Source: Tannerella sp. (GTDB lineage: Bacteria > Bacteroidota > Bacteroidia > Bacteroidales > Tannerellaceae). Taken from it: DNA of 12,251 bases. This document shows, piece after piece, positions 1 through 7,083 of the stretch (positions are counted from its first letter, which is position 1; each line of letters begins with the position of its first letter). Position numbers and translations under genes: made by a program. A model generated the notes under the pieces. That model ran no database searches. It had not been told where the DNA came from and worked only from the letters and a program-made list of their open reading frames with translations. The stretch is from NCBI GenBank assembly GCA_031261145.1, contig JAISJX010000373.1:1-12251 (forward strand). Direction: 5' to 3'.

Positions 1-33
1 GAAAAGGAGTTGTTAAAGTCTATTGTGTTAAGT

Positions 34-1581
34 ATGAAAAGATTTATTTTATCTGGTTTTATGATTTGCATGATGGCATTGAATATGACGGCGCAAGTGC
101 CTGAGGGGTACTACGCAAACCCTGTTATTCCCGGCGATGTGGCCGATCCGTCCATTCTCAGGATTGGCGATACGTATTATGCTACCGGCACCTCGTCGGA
201 GTGGGCGCCGTTCTATCCCATGTTCGCTTCCAAAGATTTGGTCAATTGGACACAGACCGGACACATTTTTAATCACCAGCCCGAATGGACGATCTCTTCC
301 TTCTGGGCGCCTGAACTGTTCTATCATAATGACAAGGTATATTGCTATTATACAGCCCGCCGCAAGACGGACGGCGTGTCGTTCATCGGAGTGGCAACGG
401 CCGATAAACCGACGGACGAATTTACCGACCACGGTCTCCTGGTTCCCTTTGGCAAGGAAGCGATTGACGCTTTCGTGTTTGAGGACAAGGGCGAACTGTA
501 TATCGTCTGGAAGGCTTACGGATTAGACCAGCGTCCCATTGAACTGTTGGCCGGCCGCCTTTCCGCCGATGGCCTGCGGTTGGAGGGCGAACCTTTTTCG
601 CTGTTAGTGGATACGGAACGCATCGGCATGGAGGGACAATATATCTTCAAGAAAGGAGATTACTATTATATTGTTTACGCCGCCCACGGCTGTTGCGGGC
701 CTCGGAGCGATTATGATGTCTATGTAGCCCGGTCGAAGGACTTCAAAGGCCCTTACGGGAAATACGAAGGAAACCCCATCCTGCACGGGGGTGGCGATAT
801 CCTTTCGTGCGGACACGGCACGGCAATCACTACGCCCGACGGACGCATGTTCTATCTGTGTCATGCCTACTTTACCGGAGAACGCTTTTTCGCCGGACGC
901 CAACCCATCCTGCAAGAGATGAAGGTGGGAGATGATGGCTGGGTTCACTTTGCTGCCGGCAAAACGGCGTCCGCGCAGCAACCCGCGCCCTTCCCGCATA
1001 CCGTGCAACAACCCGTACCGGATTTTGAAGACACCTTCGACGGGGCTAAACTGCGAAACGACTGGACATGGAACTATGTGTATGCCGACCCGCAAATCGA
1101 AATCAAAGACGGCGCACTGTCCCTCAGCGGGAAATCTAAAGACGGAAACGACAACGGCACAGCGTTATGCCTGCGCCCAACCGCCCCACATTATATATAT
1201 GAGACAGCCGTACTGAATAACAATGCCTCCCTGAAAGGGCTTACGCTGTATGGCGGCGCAAACCACTTCGTGGTGTGGGGATACAAAGACGATAAACTTG
1301 TTCTCAGCATTAGCAACGGAAAAAATCAAATCTCACAGGACATTGATTTGGAGGCTCAGACACTTCCCGTTTATTTGCGGATTGAAGTGAGCGGCGGTTA
1401 TTCGTGCGCGTTCAGTTGGAGCACAGACGGGGAAAAGTGGAATCAACTGAATGTGACTTCCATCCCCGACTATTCCAAGTTGGTACAATGGGATCGCGTA
1501 GCCCGTCCCGGCCTCTACCATCAGGGTGACGCCGACCAGCCCGGTATATTTTCTCATTTGAAACTCCGCGTAAATTTCTAA
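34..1581 (+). CDS. Secreted glycoside hydrolase family 43 enzyme with C-terminal beta-sandwich domain
   Basis: Predicted exported hydrolase of plant-type polysaccharides; GH43 enzymes act on alpha-L-arabinofuranosides, arabinan or beta-xylosides by an inverting mechanism. Counting from the ATG at 34 (515 aa), residues 1-20 form a signal peptide ending in MTA before Gln21. The five-bladed propeller spans about 25-320, with candidate catalytic base Asp38 in VADPS, pKa-modulating Asp145 in EAIDAFVFED and general acid Glu200 in GMEGQ. His261 in GHGT fits the conserved central histidine. Residues 330-515 resemble the concanavalin-like domain found after many GH43 propellers. ATG 34 was chosen because it puts the signal peptide first; the frame is open to the window edge and TTG 10 or GTG 25 are possible but less likely. 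The gene lies 19 bp ahead of a permease and probably shares its transcript. The exact substrate cannot be read from sequence. No SusC/SusD pair is visible. Confidence 0.9.
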   Translation: MKRFILSGFMICMMALNMTAQVPEGYYANPVIPGDVADPSILRIGDTYYATGTSSEWAPFYPMFASKDLVNWTQTGHIFNHQPEWTISSFWAPELFYHNDKVYCYYTARRKTDGVSFIGVATADKPTDEFTDHGLLVPFGKEAIDAFVFEDKGELYIVWKAYGLDQRPIELLAGRLSADGLRLEGEPFSLLVDTERIGMEGQYIFKKGDYYYIVYAAHGCCGPRSDYDVYVARSKDFKGPYGKYEGNPILHGGGDILSCGHGTAITTPDGRMFYLCHAYFTGERFFAGRQPILQEMKVGDDGWVHFAAGKTASAQQPAPFPHTVQQPVPDFEDTFDGAKLRNDWTWNYVYADPQIEIKDGALSLSGKSKDGNDNGTALCLRPTAPHYIYETAVLNNNASLKGLTLYGGANHFVVWGYKDDKLVLSISNGKNQISQDIDLEAQTLPVYLRIEVSGGYSCAFSWSTDGEKWNQLNVTSIPDYSKLVQWDRVARPGLYHQGDADQPGIFSHLKLRVNF

Positions 1582-1600
1582 TTCATAATCCATAATTACT

Positions 1601-4015
1601 ATGTTTACACATTATTTCAAAATCGCTTTCCGCAACATGTGGAAATACAAAACACAGTCGTTGACCGGCATTTTCGGGCTGGCATTCGGCTTGGCCTGTT
1701 TCGTTCCTGCGCTTTACTGGATGCGCTACGAAACGTCTTACGACAGTTCCTATCCCGATGCAGAGCATATTTACCGCATCTATGCCGTGGATAAACAATC
1801 GGGTAAGGTGAACGAACTGGTTCCGAGCATTGTGGAAAAAAAACTGCACGATCAGTTTCCGGGAACGGAAGCCTCTACTCTTTTTTTTACCGAGTTCAAT
1901 AACTGCAAGACAGAGAGTACGTCACATATCCGGTTGCGCACACTGAATAGCGACAGCACTTTTTTCAGGGTTTTTCCGCAGGAGTTTGTCTGCGGTGACG
2001 CCCGGCAACCATTGCCAACTATGTACGACATTGTCCTTACGGAAAGTGCGGCCATACGTTTGTTTGGTGACGTGGAAAAAGCCGTCGGGCAGCAGCTCCA
2101 AAGTACATTTTACTTTTTCGGTCCGCCTTACACGGTTACAGCCGTGGTGAAAGACCCGCCATCCAATACTAATTTGCCGTTTGATGCCATCCTTTTTCAC
2201 GATTTGCTGCCAGGTATTGCAACTATTCCCGAAGAACTGCAATGGGTACAATTCACCGCGCAATTGTATGTAAAGTTAAATCCCCACACAGACGTCGGCT
2301 ATCTTGCGGAACAACTGCGTGATTTCCCCACACGGTTGGATGCAAACCCCACTATTGAACTGCGGATAGCGCCTGTAAGCGATGTCCGCCACCGGTTAAA
2401 CGCCGATACGCCATTTACGCTGAATTTCATACGGTTGTTCGTCGCAGCCGGGATACTGTTGTTGTTCAGCGCGGTCTTCAACTTCCTGAACCTGCATCTC
2501 GGCCTTTTCCGCCAGCGCATCCGCGAGTTGCGCCTGCGCATGGTGCATGGCGCTTCGGGCGGGCAACTTGTTCGGCAGATGCTGTTCGAGTTGACATGTT
2601 CAATCCTCCTGGCATTGCTGTTTGCCTGTTGCTTTGTGGTCCTTGCCCGTCCCGTTTTTTCCGGGCTGTTGGGTATTGAGATGGGAATGCCGCTGTTGAT
2701 ACTACTTTTTGCTGTTTGCGGAACAGGTATGATGGTGTTGATGCTGCTCATCGGTTTTATTACTTTCTGGCGGCAGAGCCATCTGGCCATGCGATACCTG
2801 TCAAAAAGAAAAATAACCGGAACCGAACAGCCGGTGTTACGGCGTATGGCTGTCACCCTGCAACTTGCCGTCAGTGTTGTATTCATTGTCGCTGCATTGG
2901 TGGTGATGATGCAAATACGTTTTGTCAACCGTCAGGATTTGGGCTTCGACCGCGATGGAACGATACAGTTGCACGGATTGCCTCCTTATTTGCAAATGAA
3001 TCTGAGGACAGCCCTGATCAATGAACTTGCCGCTATCCCGCAAATCAAAAGCGTCACCACAAGCAATTTTGAGCCGCAACACAATGCTAAGGCGGCAGAA
3101 ATGATCACGAAAGTGGAATGGCCAGGAAAATCGCCGGACGAAAATCCGGCATTCAATGTCATCCCTGCCGACAGCCGGTTTGGCGAAACATTCCGGTTGA
3201 AAATGCTGATGGGTGAATGGTGGAAAGAAGGTACAGAGCAAAATATCGTTCTCAACGAAGAAGCCGTCCGGGTGATGGGGCTTAGCGAACCGGTAGGCGC
3301 CATTATTCGTTTGTCTATTGATAATGTTGATTTTGAGCTTGCCATGCAGGAATTTGATGTGGAATTTAAAGTGGTGGGTGTAGTGAACGATTTCCATACC
3401 CTGTCGCTCCGCAGTCACATCCCTCCGACCATTTTTCGGCAATCCCTCTCAACATCCAAGTCAAGGATAGCCATGGACAACATCCTGTATATACACGTCG
3501 TACCCGGTCAGGAACAGGAGGCGATACGGCGAATCACCGCTATCCTTCCCGGCGTCGATCCTTCTTTTGCCGATCTCCGGCTGATGACGCTCAATGGGTT
3601 GTACGACAGTTTCAATCGTTCGGAACAGGCCGGTTTTAAAATGTTTTCCGTACTGGCAACCGTTTGCCTGCTGATTTCGCTGTTCGGTATTTATGCCGTA
3701 GCTACGGCCTCCACCCGGCGCCGCCGCAAAGAAATCGCCATCCGCAAAGTCGTTGGCGCCGAAATCAGCGGTATTATCCGGATGTTTTTCCGCGAATATA
3801 CCTCGCAGGTAATCATGGCCGGCGTCGTGGCGCTCCCGTTAGCTTATTATGCGATGCACCGCTGGCTGCAAGGATATGCCTACCGTACAAATATCCCGTG
3901 GTGGCTGCTTGCAGGGGTGATTGCGGGAGTAATCGCAGTGGTTTTGCTCACCGTGCTGGGGCAGGTGTGGAAAGCCGCCAACAGTAACCCGGCAGAAGTG
4001 GTGAAAATCGAGTGA
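1601..4015 (+). CDS. ABC transporter permease, MacB/FtsX type with two modules (upstream copy)
   Basis: Inner-membrane protein of 804 aa with two FtsX-like modules. Hydrophobic segments are at about 21-41, 278-300, 330-352, 363-389, 417-438, 680-703, 735-752 and 767-790. That gives the 1+3+1+3 layout of fused MacB/FtsX permeases, with large periplasmic domains at about 42-277 and 439-679. The motif RRRKEIAIRKVVGAE (about 716-730) and the ending NPAEVVKIE are typical of the family. Such permeases work with a cytoplasmic ATPase and usually act mechanically on envelope substrates (efflux, lipoprotein or peptide handling) rather than as classical importers. No ATPase gene is present in the window. 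It follows the GH43 gene by 19 bp without a visible promoter, so co-transcription is likely. It is the paralogue of the gene at 4091-6475 through tandem duplication. Family assignment is firm; substrate is unknown. Confidence 0.9.
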   Translation: MFTHYFKIAFRNMWKYKTQSLTGIFGLAFGLACFVPALYWMRYETSYDSSYPDAEHIYRIYAVDKQSGKVNELVPSIVEKKLHDQFPGTEASTLFFTEFNNCKTESTSHIRLRTLNSDSTFFRVFPQEFVCGDARQPLPTMYDIVLTESAAIRLFGDVEKAVGQQLQSTFYFFGPPYTVTAVVKDPPSNTNLPFDAILFHDLLPGIATIPEELQWVQFTAQLYVKLNPHTDVGYLAEQLRDFPTRLDANPTIELRIAPVSDVRHRLNADTPFTLNFIRLFVAAGILLLFSAVFNFLNLHLGLFRQRIRELRLRMVHGASGGQLVRQMLFELTCSILLALLFACCFVVLARPVFSGLLGIEMGMPLLILLFAVCGTGMMVLMLLIGFITFWRQSHLAMRYLSKRKITGTEQPVLRRMAVTLQLAVSVVFIVAALVVMMQIRFVNRQDLGFDRDGTIQLHGLPPYLQMNLRTALINELAAIPQIKSVTTSNFEPQHNAKAAEMITKVEWPGKSPDENPAFNVIPADSRFGETFRLKMLMGEWWKEGTEQNIVLNEEAVRVMGLSEPVGAIIRLSIDNVDFELAMQEFDVEFKVVGVVNDFHTLSLRSHIPPTIFRQSLSTSKSRIAMDNILYIHVVPGQEQEAIRRITAILPGVDPSFADLRLMTLNGLYDSFNRSEQAGFKMFSVLATVCLLISLFGIYAVATASTRRRRKEIAIRKVVGAEISGIIRMFFREYTSQVIMAGVVALPLAYYAMHRWLQGYAYRTNIPWWLLAGVIAGVIAVVLLTVLGQVWKAANSNPAEVVKIE

Positions 4016-4018
4016 ACA

Positions 4019-4078
4019 CAGGGTGACGCCGACCAGCCCGGTATATTTTCTCATTTGAAACTCCTCGTAAATTTCTAA
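4019..4078 (+). pseudogene. Captured 3' tail of the GH43 gene (duplication scar)
   Basis: These 60 bases match 1522-1581, the last 19 codons and stop of the upstream hydrolase, with one mismatch (1568 G versus 4065 T, Arg to Leu). The copy has no start codon or upstream coding sequence, so it is a non-functional fragment carried along when the downstream permease was duplicated. The similarity continues through the short spacer to the permease ATG, apart from a 7-bp difference (19 bp spacer after 1581, 12 bp after 4078). Confidence 0.93.
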
Positions 4079-4090
4079 TTCATAATTACT

Positions 4091-6475
4091 ATGTTTATAC
4101 ATTATTTCAAAATCGCTTCCCGCAATATGTGGAAATACAAAACGCAGTCGCTGACCGGCATTTTCGGGCTGGCATTCGGCATTGCCTGTTTCGTTCCTGC
4201 GCTTTACTGGATGCGTCACGAAATGTCTTACGACAGTTTTTATCCCGGTGCGGAGCATATTTACCGTACCTATGTCGTGGATAAACAATCAGGCAAGGTG
4301 ACCGAAATGGTTCCGGAACCATTGGTGAGGGCGCTACGGGAAGAGTTTCCGGCTACGGAAGCCTCTACCGGTTTTTATCCCGAGACAAATGCTTTCAGCG
4401 CAGAGGGAACGCCGTTCATTCGGCTGCACACGTTGCTTACCGACAATGCTTTTTTCAGTGTTTTTCCACAAAAGTTTGTCAGTGGTGACACTCAACAACC
4501 ATTGCAAGCTCTGTATAACATTGTCCTTACAGAAACTATGGCCATACGTTTGTTTGGTGATGCGGAAAAAGCCATCGGGCAGCAGATACAAAGTTTATAT
4601 TACTTTTTTTATCCGCCCTACACAGTCACAGCGGTAGTGAAAGACCCGCCGCCCAACAGCAATTTACCGTTTGATGCTATTATTTTTTACCATTTGGAAT
4701 CAGGTCTTACCGATGACGTCATGCGTTTTTGGCATTTTTATAACACACAAGCGTATGTGAGGTTACAAGCCCACACAGACATCAACGGGTTCGCAGAACA
4801 ACTGCGTGATTATACTTCGCGGTTGGGCGTAAACACCGATATTGAGCTGCGTATGCTGCCTGTAAGCGACGTCCGCCACGAGCTAAACACCAATTTGATG
4901 TTTACGCTGAATTTCATACGTTTGTTAGTCGCAGCCGGTGTCTTATTGATTTTTAGTGCGCTATTCAACTTCCTGAATTTACATCTCAGCCTTTTCCACC
5001 AACGTATCCGCGAATTGCGCCAGCGTGCGGTTCATGGGGCTACAATCGGACAACTCATCGTGCAGATGATGTTCGAGCTGGCATGTTCGACCCTCCTGGC
5101 ATTGGCGCTTGCGTGTTGTTTTGTCATCATTGCCCGTCCTGTATTTTCCGGGTTGCTGAACAGTACGATAGAAACATCCTTTTTTATTCATCTTTTCGCT
5201 GTTTGTGGGGCAGGAGTGATGGCGCTGATGCTGTTTATCGGTTTTATTCCCCTCTGGCGGTTGAGCTGGACGGCTACGCAACGCTTGGCGGAAAGGAAAA
5301 CACGCCTACAACCGGTGCGGCGTATGGCTGTTACGTTGCAACTTGCCGTCAGTGTTGTATTCATTGTCGCGGCATTGGTGATAATGATGCAAATGCGTTT
5401 TGTCAACCAAAAGGATTTGGGATTCGACCGCAGTGGAATCATACAGTTATCCGGTATGTTTTCCTGGATAAAAACGAGTGTACGGACAGCCCTGATACAT
5501 GAACTTGAAACCATCCCGCAAATCACAGGCATCACTACATCCAATTTTGAGCCTCAACACAACGCTAAAAGGGAGGAAATGGTTACTGTAGTGGAATGGC
5601 CGGGAAAACCGCCCCTCGATAAACCGGCTTTCAATGTCATCCCCACCGACAGCCGGTTTGCCGAAACATTAAAGTTAAACATGCTTATGGGAGGATGGTG
5701 GAACGAAGCTGAAGGGAATAAAATTGTTCTCAATGAGGAAGCCGTCCGGGTCATGGGGCTTCACGAACCGGTAGGAACCATTATCAGGATGTCTATTCAT
5801 AGCTTGGATGATGTTAGTATGATAGAGGAATACGAAATAGCAGGCGTGGTGAAAGATTTCCACACCCTGTCGCTCCGCAGCCGTATCCATCCGACCATCT
5901 TCCGACAGTCTTCGGTACAATCCAATTTCTCGCAAGATAATATACTGTATATCCGCGTCGTACCCGGTCAGGAACAGGAGGTGATACGGCGAATCACCGA
6001 TATCCTTCCCGGTATCGATCCTGTTCTGTTAGGCGCCCGCCTGACGCCGATAGACGAGTTGTACGACCGTCTCAACCAATCGGAACAGACCGGTTTTAAA
6101 CTGTTTTCCGTACTGGCGACGGTTTGCCTGCTGATTTCGCTGCTCGGTATTTACGCCGTAGCTACGGCCTCCACCCGGCGCCGCCGCAAAGAAATCGCCA
6201 TCCGCAAAGTCGTTGGCGCCGAGGTCAGCGGTATTATCCGGATGTTTTTCCGCGAATATACCTCGCAGGTAATCATGGCCGGCGTCGTGGCGCTCCCGTT
6301 AGCTTATCTTGCGATGCACCGCTGGCTGCAAGGATATGCCTACCGTACAAATATCCCGTGGTGGCTGCTTGCAGGGGTGATTGCGGGAGTAATCGCAGTA
6401 GTTTTGCTCACCGTGCTGGGGCAGGTGTGGAAAGCCGCCAACAGTAACCCGGCGGAAGTGGTAAAAATCGAGTGA
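4091..6475 (+). CDS. ABC transporter permease, MacB/FtsX type with two modules (downstream copy)
   Basis: A 794-aa inner-membrane permease with the same 1+3+1+3 topology as the preceding paralogue; hydrophobic segments at about 21-41, 275-297, 328-350, 363-386, 412-433, 670-693, 725-742 and 757-780. The last 124 residues differ from the upstream copy by only four substitutions. The periplasmic parts differ much more, notably about residues 73-125 and 198-260 (first domain) and 565-615 (second domain, shorter here). The reading frame is intact with no internal stop, so both copies could be functional. The start at 4091 matches that of the upstream gene and follows the duplicated GH43 tail by 12 bp; no promoter is visible, so expression probably depends on read-through from upstream. 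It may have diverged in its periplasmic partner while keeping the membrane and ATPase-contact regions. No ATPase lies nearby. Confidence 0.9.
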   Translation: MFIHYFKIASRNMWKYKTQSLTGIFGLAFGIACFVPALYWMRHEMSYDSFYPGAEHIYRTYVVDKQSGKVTEMVPEPLVRALREEFPATEASTGFYPETNAFSAEGTPFIRLHTLLTDNAFFSVFPQKFVSGDTQQPLQALYNIVLTETMAIRLFGDAEKAIGQQIQSLYYFFYPPYTVTAVVKDPPPNSNLPFDAIIFYHLESGLTDDVMRFWHFYNTQAYVRLQAHTDINGFAEQLRDYTSRLGVNTDIELRMLPVSDVRHELNTNLMFTLNFIRLLVAAGVLLIFSALFNFLNLHLSLFHQRIRELRQRAVHGATIGQLIVQMMFELACSTLLALALACCFVIIARPVFSGLLNSTIETSFFIHLFAVCGAGVMALMLFIGFIPLWRLSWTATQRLAERKTRLQPVRRMAVTLQLAVSVVFIVAALVIMMQMRFVNQKDLGFDRSGIIQLSGMFSWIKTSVRTALIHELETIPQITGITTSNFEPQHNAKREEMVTVVEWPGKPPLDKPAFNVIPTDSRFAETLKLNMLMGGWWNEAEGNKIVLNEEAVRVMGLHEPVGTIIRMSIHSLDDVSMIEEYEIAGVVKDFHTLSLRSRIHPTIFRQSSVQSNFSQDNILYIRVVPGQEQEVIRRITDILPGIDPVLLGARLTPIDELYDRLNQSEQTGFKLFSVLATVCLLISLLGIYAVATASTRRRRKEIAIRKVVGAEVSGIIRMFFREYTSQVIMAGVVALPLAYLAMHRWLQGYAYRTNIPWWLLAGVIAGVIAVVLLTVLGQVWKAANSNPAEVVKIE

Positions 6476-6602
6476 AAACAGGGACTCATGCTTAGTGATT
6501 AGATATGGGAACAGGAGGCAACAAGGATTACTTGCATGCGTAAACTATTTTTTTTCGTAATGTATTGTTTCCGTCCCATATTTTTAAATCAAAAAAAAGA
6601 GG

Positions 6603-6610
6603 TATATTTG
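6603..6610 (+). promoter_or_regulatory. Bacteroidota-type -7 promoter box
   Basis: TATATTTG is a full match to TAnnTTTG, the -7 element of the major Bacteroidota sigma factor. It lies 35 bp before the small ORF at 6646, leaving a leader of roughly 30 nt. No convincing TTTG -33 box is present at 19-21 bp upstream; that stretch is only A/T rich. The match is short and the region is AT rich, so chance is possible. Confidence 0.5.
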
Positions 6611-6645
6611 TACTTTGAAATAATAACATTAAAATTAAAAATGAT

Positions 6646-6876
6646 ATGGAAAAGGCGATTTGGTTGAATTATGATTTAGGTGTTGGAGGTGATTTTCAAG
6701 GGCTTTATTCTTGGCTTGATGACCAAGTGCTATTGAATGCGGAAATAATACGGCCTATTTTAGATATAAATTCCCTGACACTATCAAATCTCAATATTAA
6801 TGCATTGATAACATTTAATGTTGGAGATTTTCATGATTTATGTAAAGCTAAAAGAATAGATATAATCTCTCAATAA
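6646..6876 (+). CDS. Small AT-rich ORF, possible fused remnant of a toxin-antitoxin module with PIN-like tail
   Basis: A 76-residue protein of uncertain function. It stands out in base composition: it is far more AT rich than all neighbouring genes, which suggests separate acquisition. The first 27 residues (WLNYDLGVGGDF then GLYSWLDDQ) recall the beginning of small hypothetical proteins I associate from memory with Bacteroidota genomes. The end (ALITFNVGDFHDL, about residues 54-66) resembles the C-terminal strand and acidic motif of PIN-domain toxins, where a conserved Asp follows a T-x-N/D-x-x-D/H-F pattern. A full PIN domain needs about 130 residues, so this would be the joined ends of two genes after an internal deletion. 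It has a TAnnTTTG box upstream and ATG at 6646; an out-of-frame ATG at 6641 was not used. It could equally be a genuine small gene of unknown role. Confidence 0.45.
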   Translation: MEKAIWLNYDLGVGGDFQGLYSWLDDQVLLNAEIIRPILDINSLTLSNLNINALITFNVGDFHDLCKAKRIDIISQ

Positions 6877-7020
6877 TAAAGAGAGAACAAACGACACCCC
6901 CGTCCTTTCGGATATGCAATACAAGGGAGCATCAGCGGTATCCTGTACAGTGTTGGCGAGGTTTTGCAATCCCTCTTTTTCCTCAAAATCATCCTAAAAA
7001 TAAAAAATCATCCTGTCTGT
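6877..7020. other. Intergenic stretch without recognised gene
   Basis: Between the small ORF and the ddh promoter no start-bearing ORF of convincing quality was found on either strand. Bases about 6888-6978 are noticeably richer in G+C than the flanks and read open in a minus-strand frame without a start codon; they could be debris of an older gene, but no family was recognised. Confidence 0.4.
6985..7014 (+). repeat. 11-bp direct repeat upstream of the ddh promoter
   Basis: AAAATCATCCT occurs at 6985-6995 and 7004-7014, a period of 19 bp, or close to two DNA helical turns. The second copy ends 6 bp before the proposed -33 element of the ddh promoter. The placement suits binding of a regulator to one face of the helix, but no regulator is identified and the A/T-rich half of the motif is easily matched by chance. 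Confidence 0.4.
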
Positions 7021-7052
7021 ATTGTCAGATCGCCAAAGAATCACTACTTTTG
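7021..7052 (+). promoter_or_regulatory. Promoter of the ddh-lgt-fprA-nagB operon
   Basis: TACTTTTG at 7045-7052 matches TAnnTTTG exactly. ATTG at 7021-7024 fits three of four bases of the TTTG -33 element, with a 20-bp spacer inside the usual 19-21 range. Transcription would begin a few bases after 7052, giving a leader of about 25 nt before the ATG at 7084. Confidence 0.7.
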
Positions 7053-7083
7053 CACATGAAAAAAATTGATTCGATTAGAACGT

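Larger units (their letters stand above)
1522..6478 (+). repeat. Tandem duplication of about 2.5 kb (units 1522-4018 and 4019-6478)
   Basis: Each unit contains the GH43 gene tail, a spacer and one permease gene. The pentamer CAGGG stands at 1522-1526, 4019-4023 and 6479-6483, which is the pattern left by a tandem duplication joined at short homology. Unit lengths are 2497 and 2460 bp; the permeases differ by 10 codons. Identity by eye is very high in the scar, about 90% in the first 220 coding bases, clearly lower in the middle, and 314 of 321 over 3695-4015 against 6155-6475. Confidence 0.88.

Noticed and set aside
10..33. TTG at 10 right after an AAAGGAG-like sequence as start of the GH43 gene
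   Set aside because: The purine motif touches the TTG, so spacing is wrong, and the ATG at 34 begins a normal signal peptide. Shine-Dalgarno sites are often absent in this phylum.
604..1095. Long minus-strand ORF inside the GH43 gene
   Set aside because: It is a shadow of the well-supported plus-strand gene; its translation shows no recognisable domain. The same holds for the other long opposite-strand or shifted frames in the permease, lgt, fprA and nagB genes.
3664..3987. Shifted-frame ORF of 107 codons present in both permease copies (also at 6124-6447)
   Set aside because: Its apparent conservation is explained by the near-identity of the two permease 3' ends at DNA level; the product is Arg/Pro rich and resembles no family I know.
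6528..6555. Terminator after the second permease: TTAC/GTAA stem followed by eight T
   Set aside because: The stem is only 4 bp with one G-C pair, so it is too weak to call although the T run is good.
6503..6581. Inverted repeat ATATGGGA (6503-6510) and TCCCATAT (6574-6581) as possible mobile-element ends
   Set aside because: Only 8 bp long, with no transposase and no target-site duplication; 63 bp between the arms is too little for an insertion sequence.
6985..7014. CRISPR-like direct repeats
   Set aside because: Only two copies of 11 bp with an 8-bp spacer between them, much too short for a CRISPR array.
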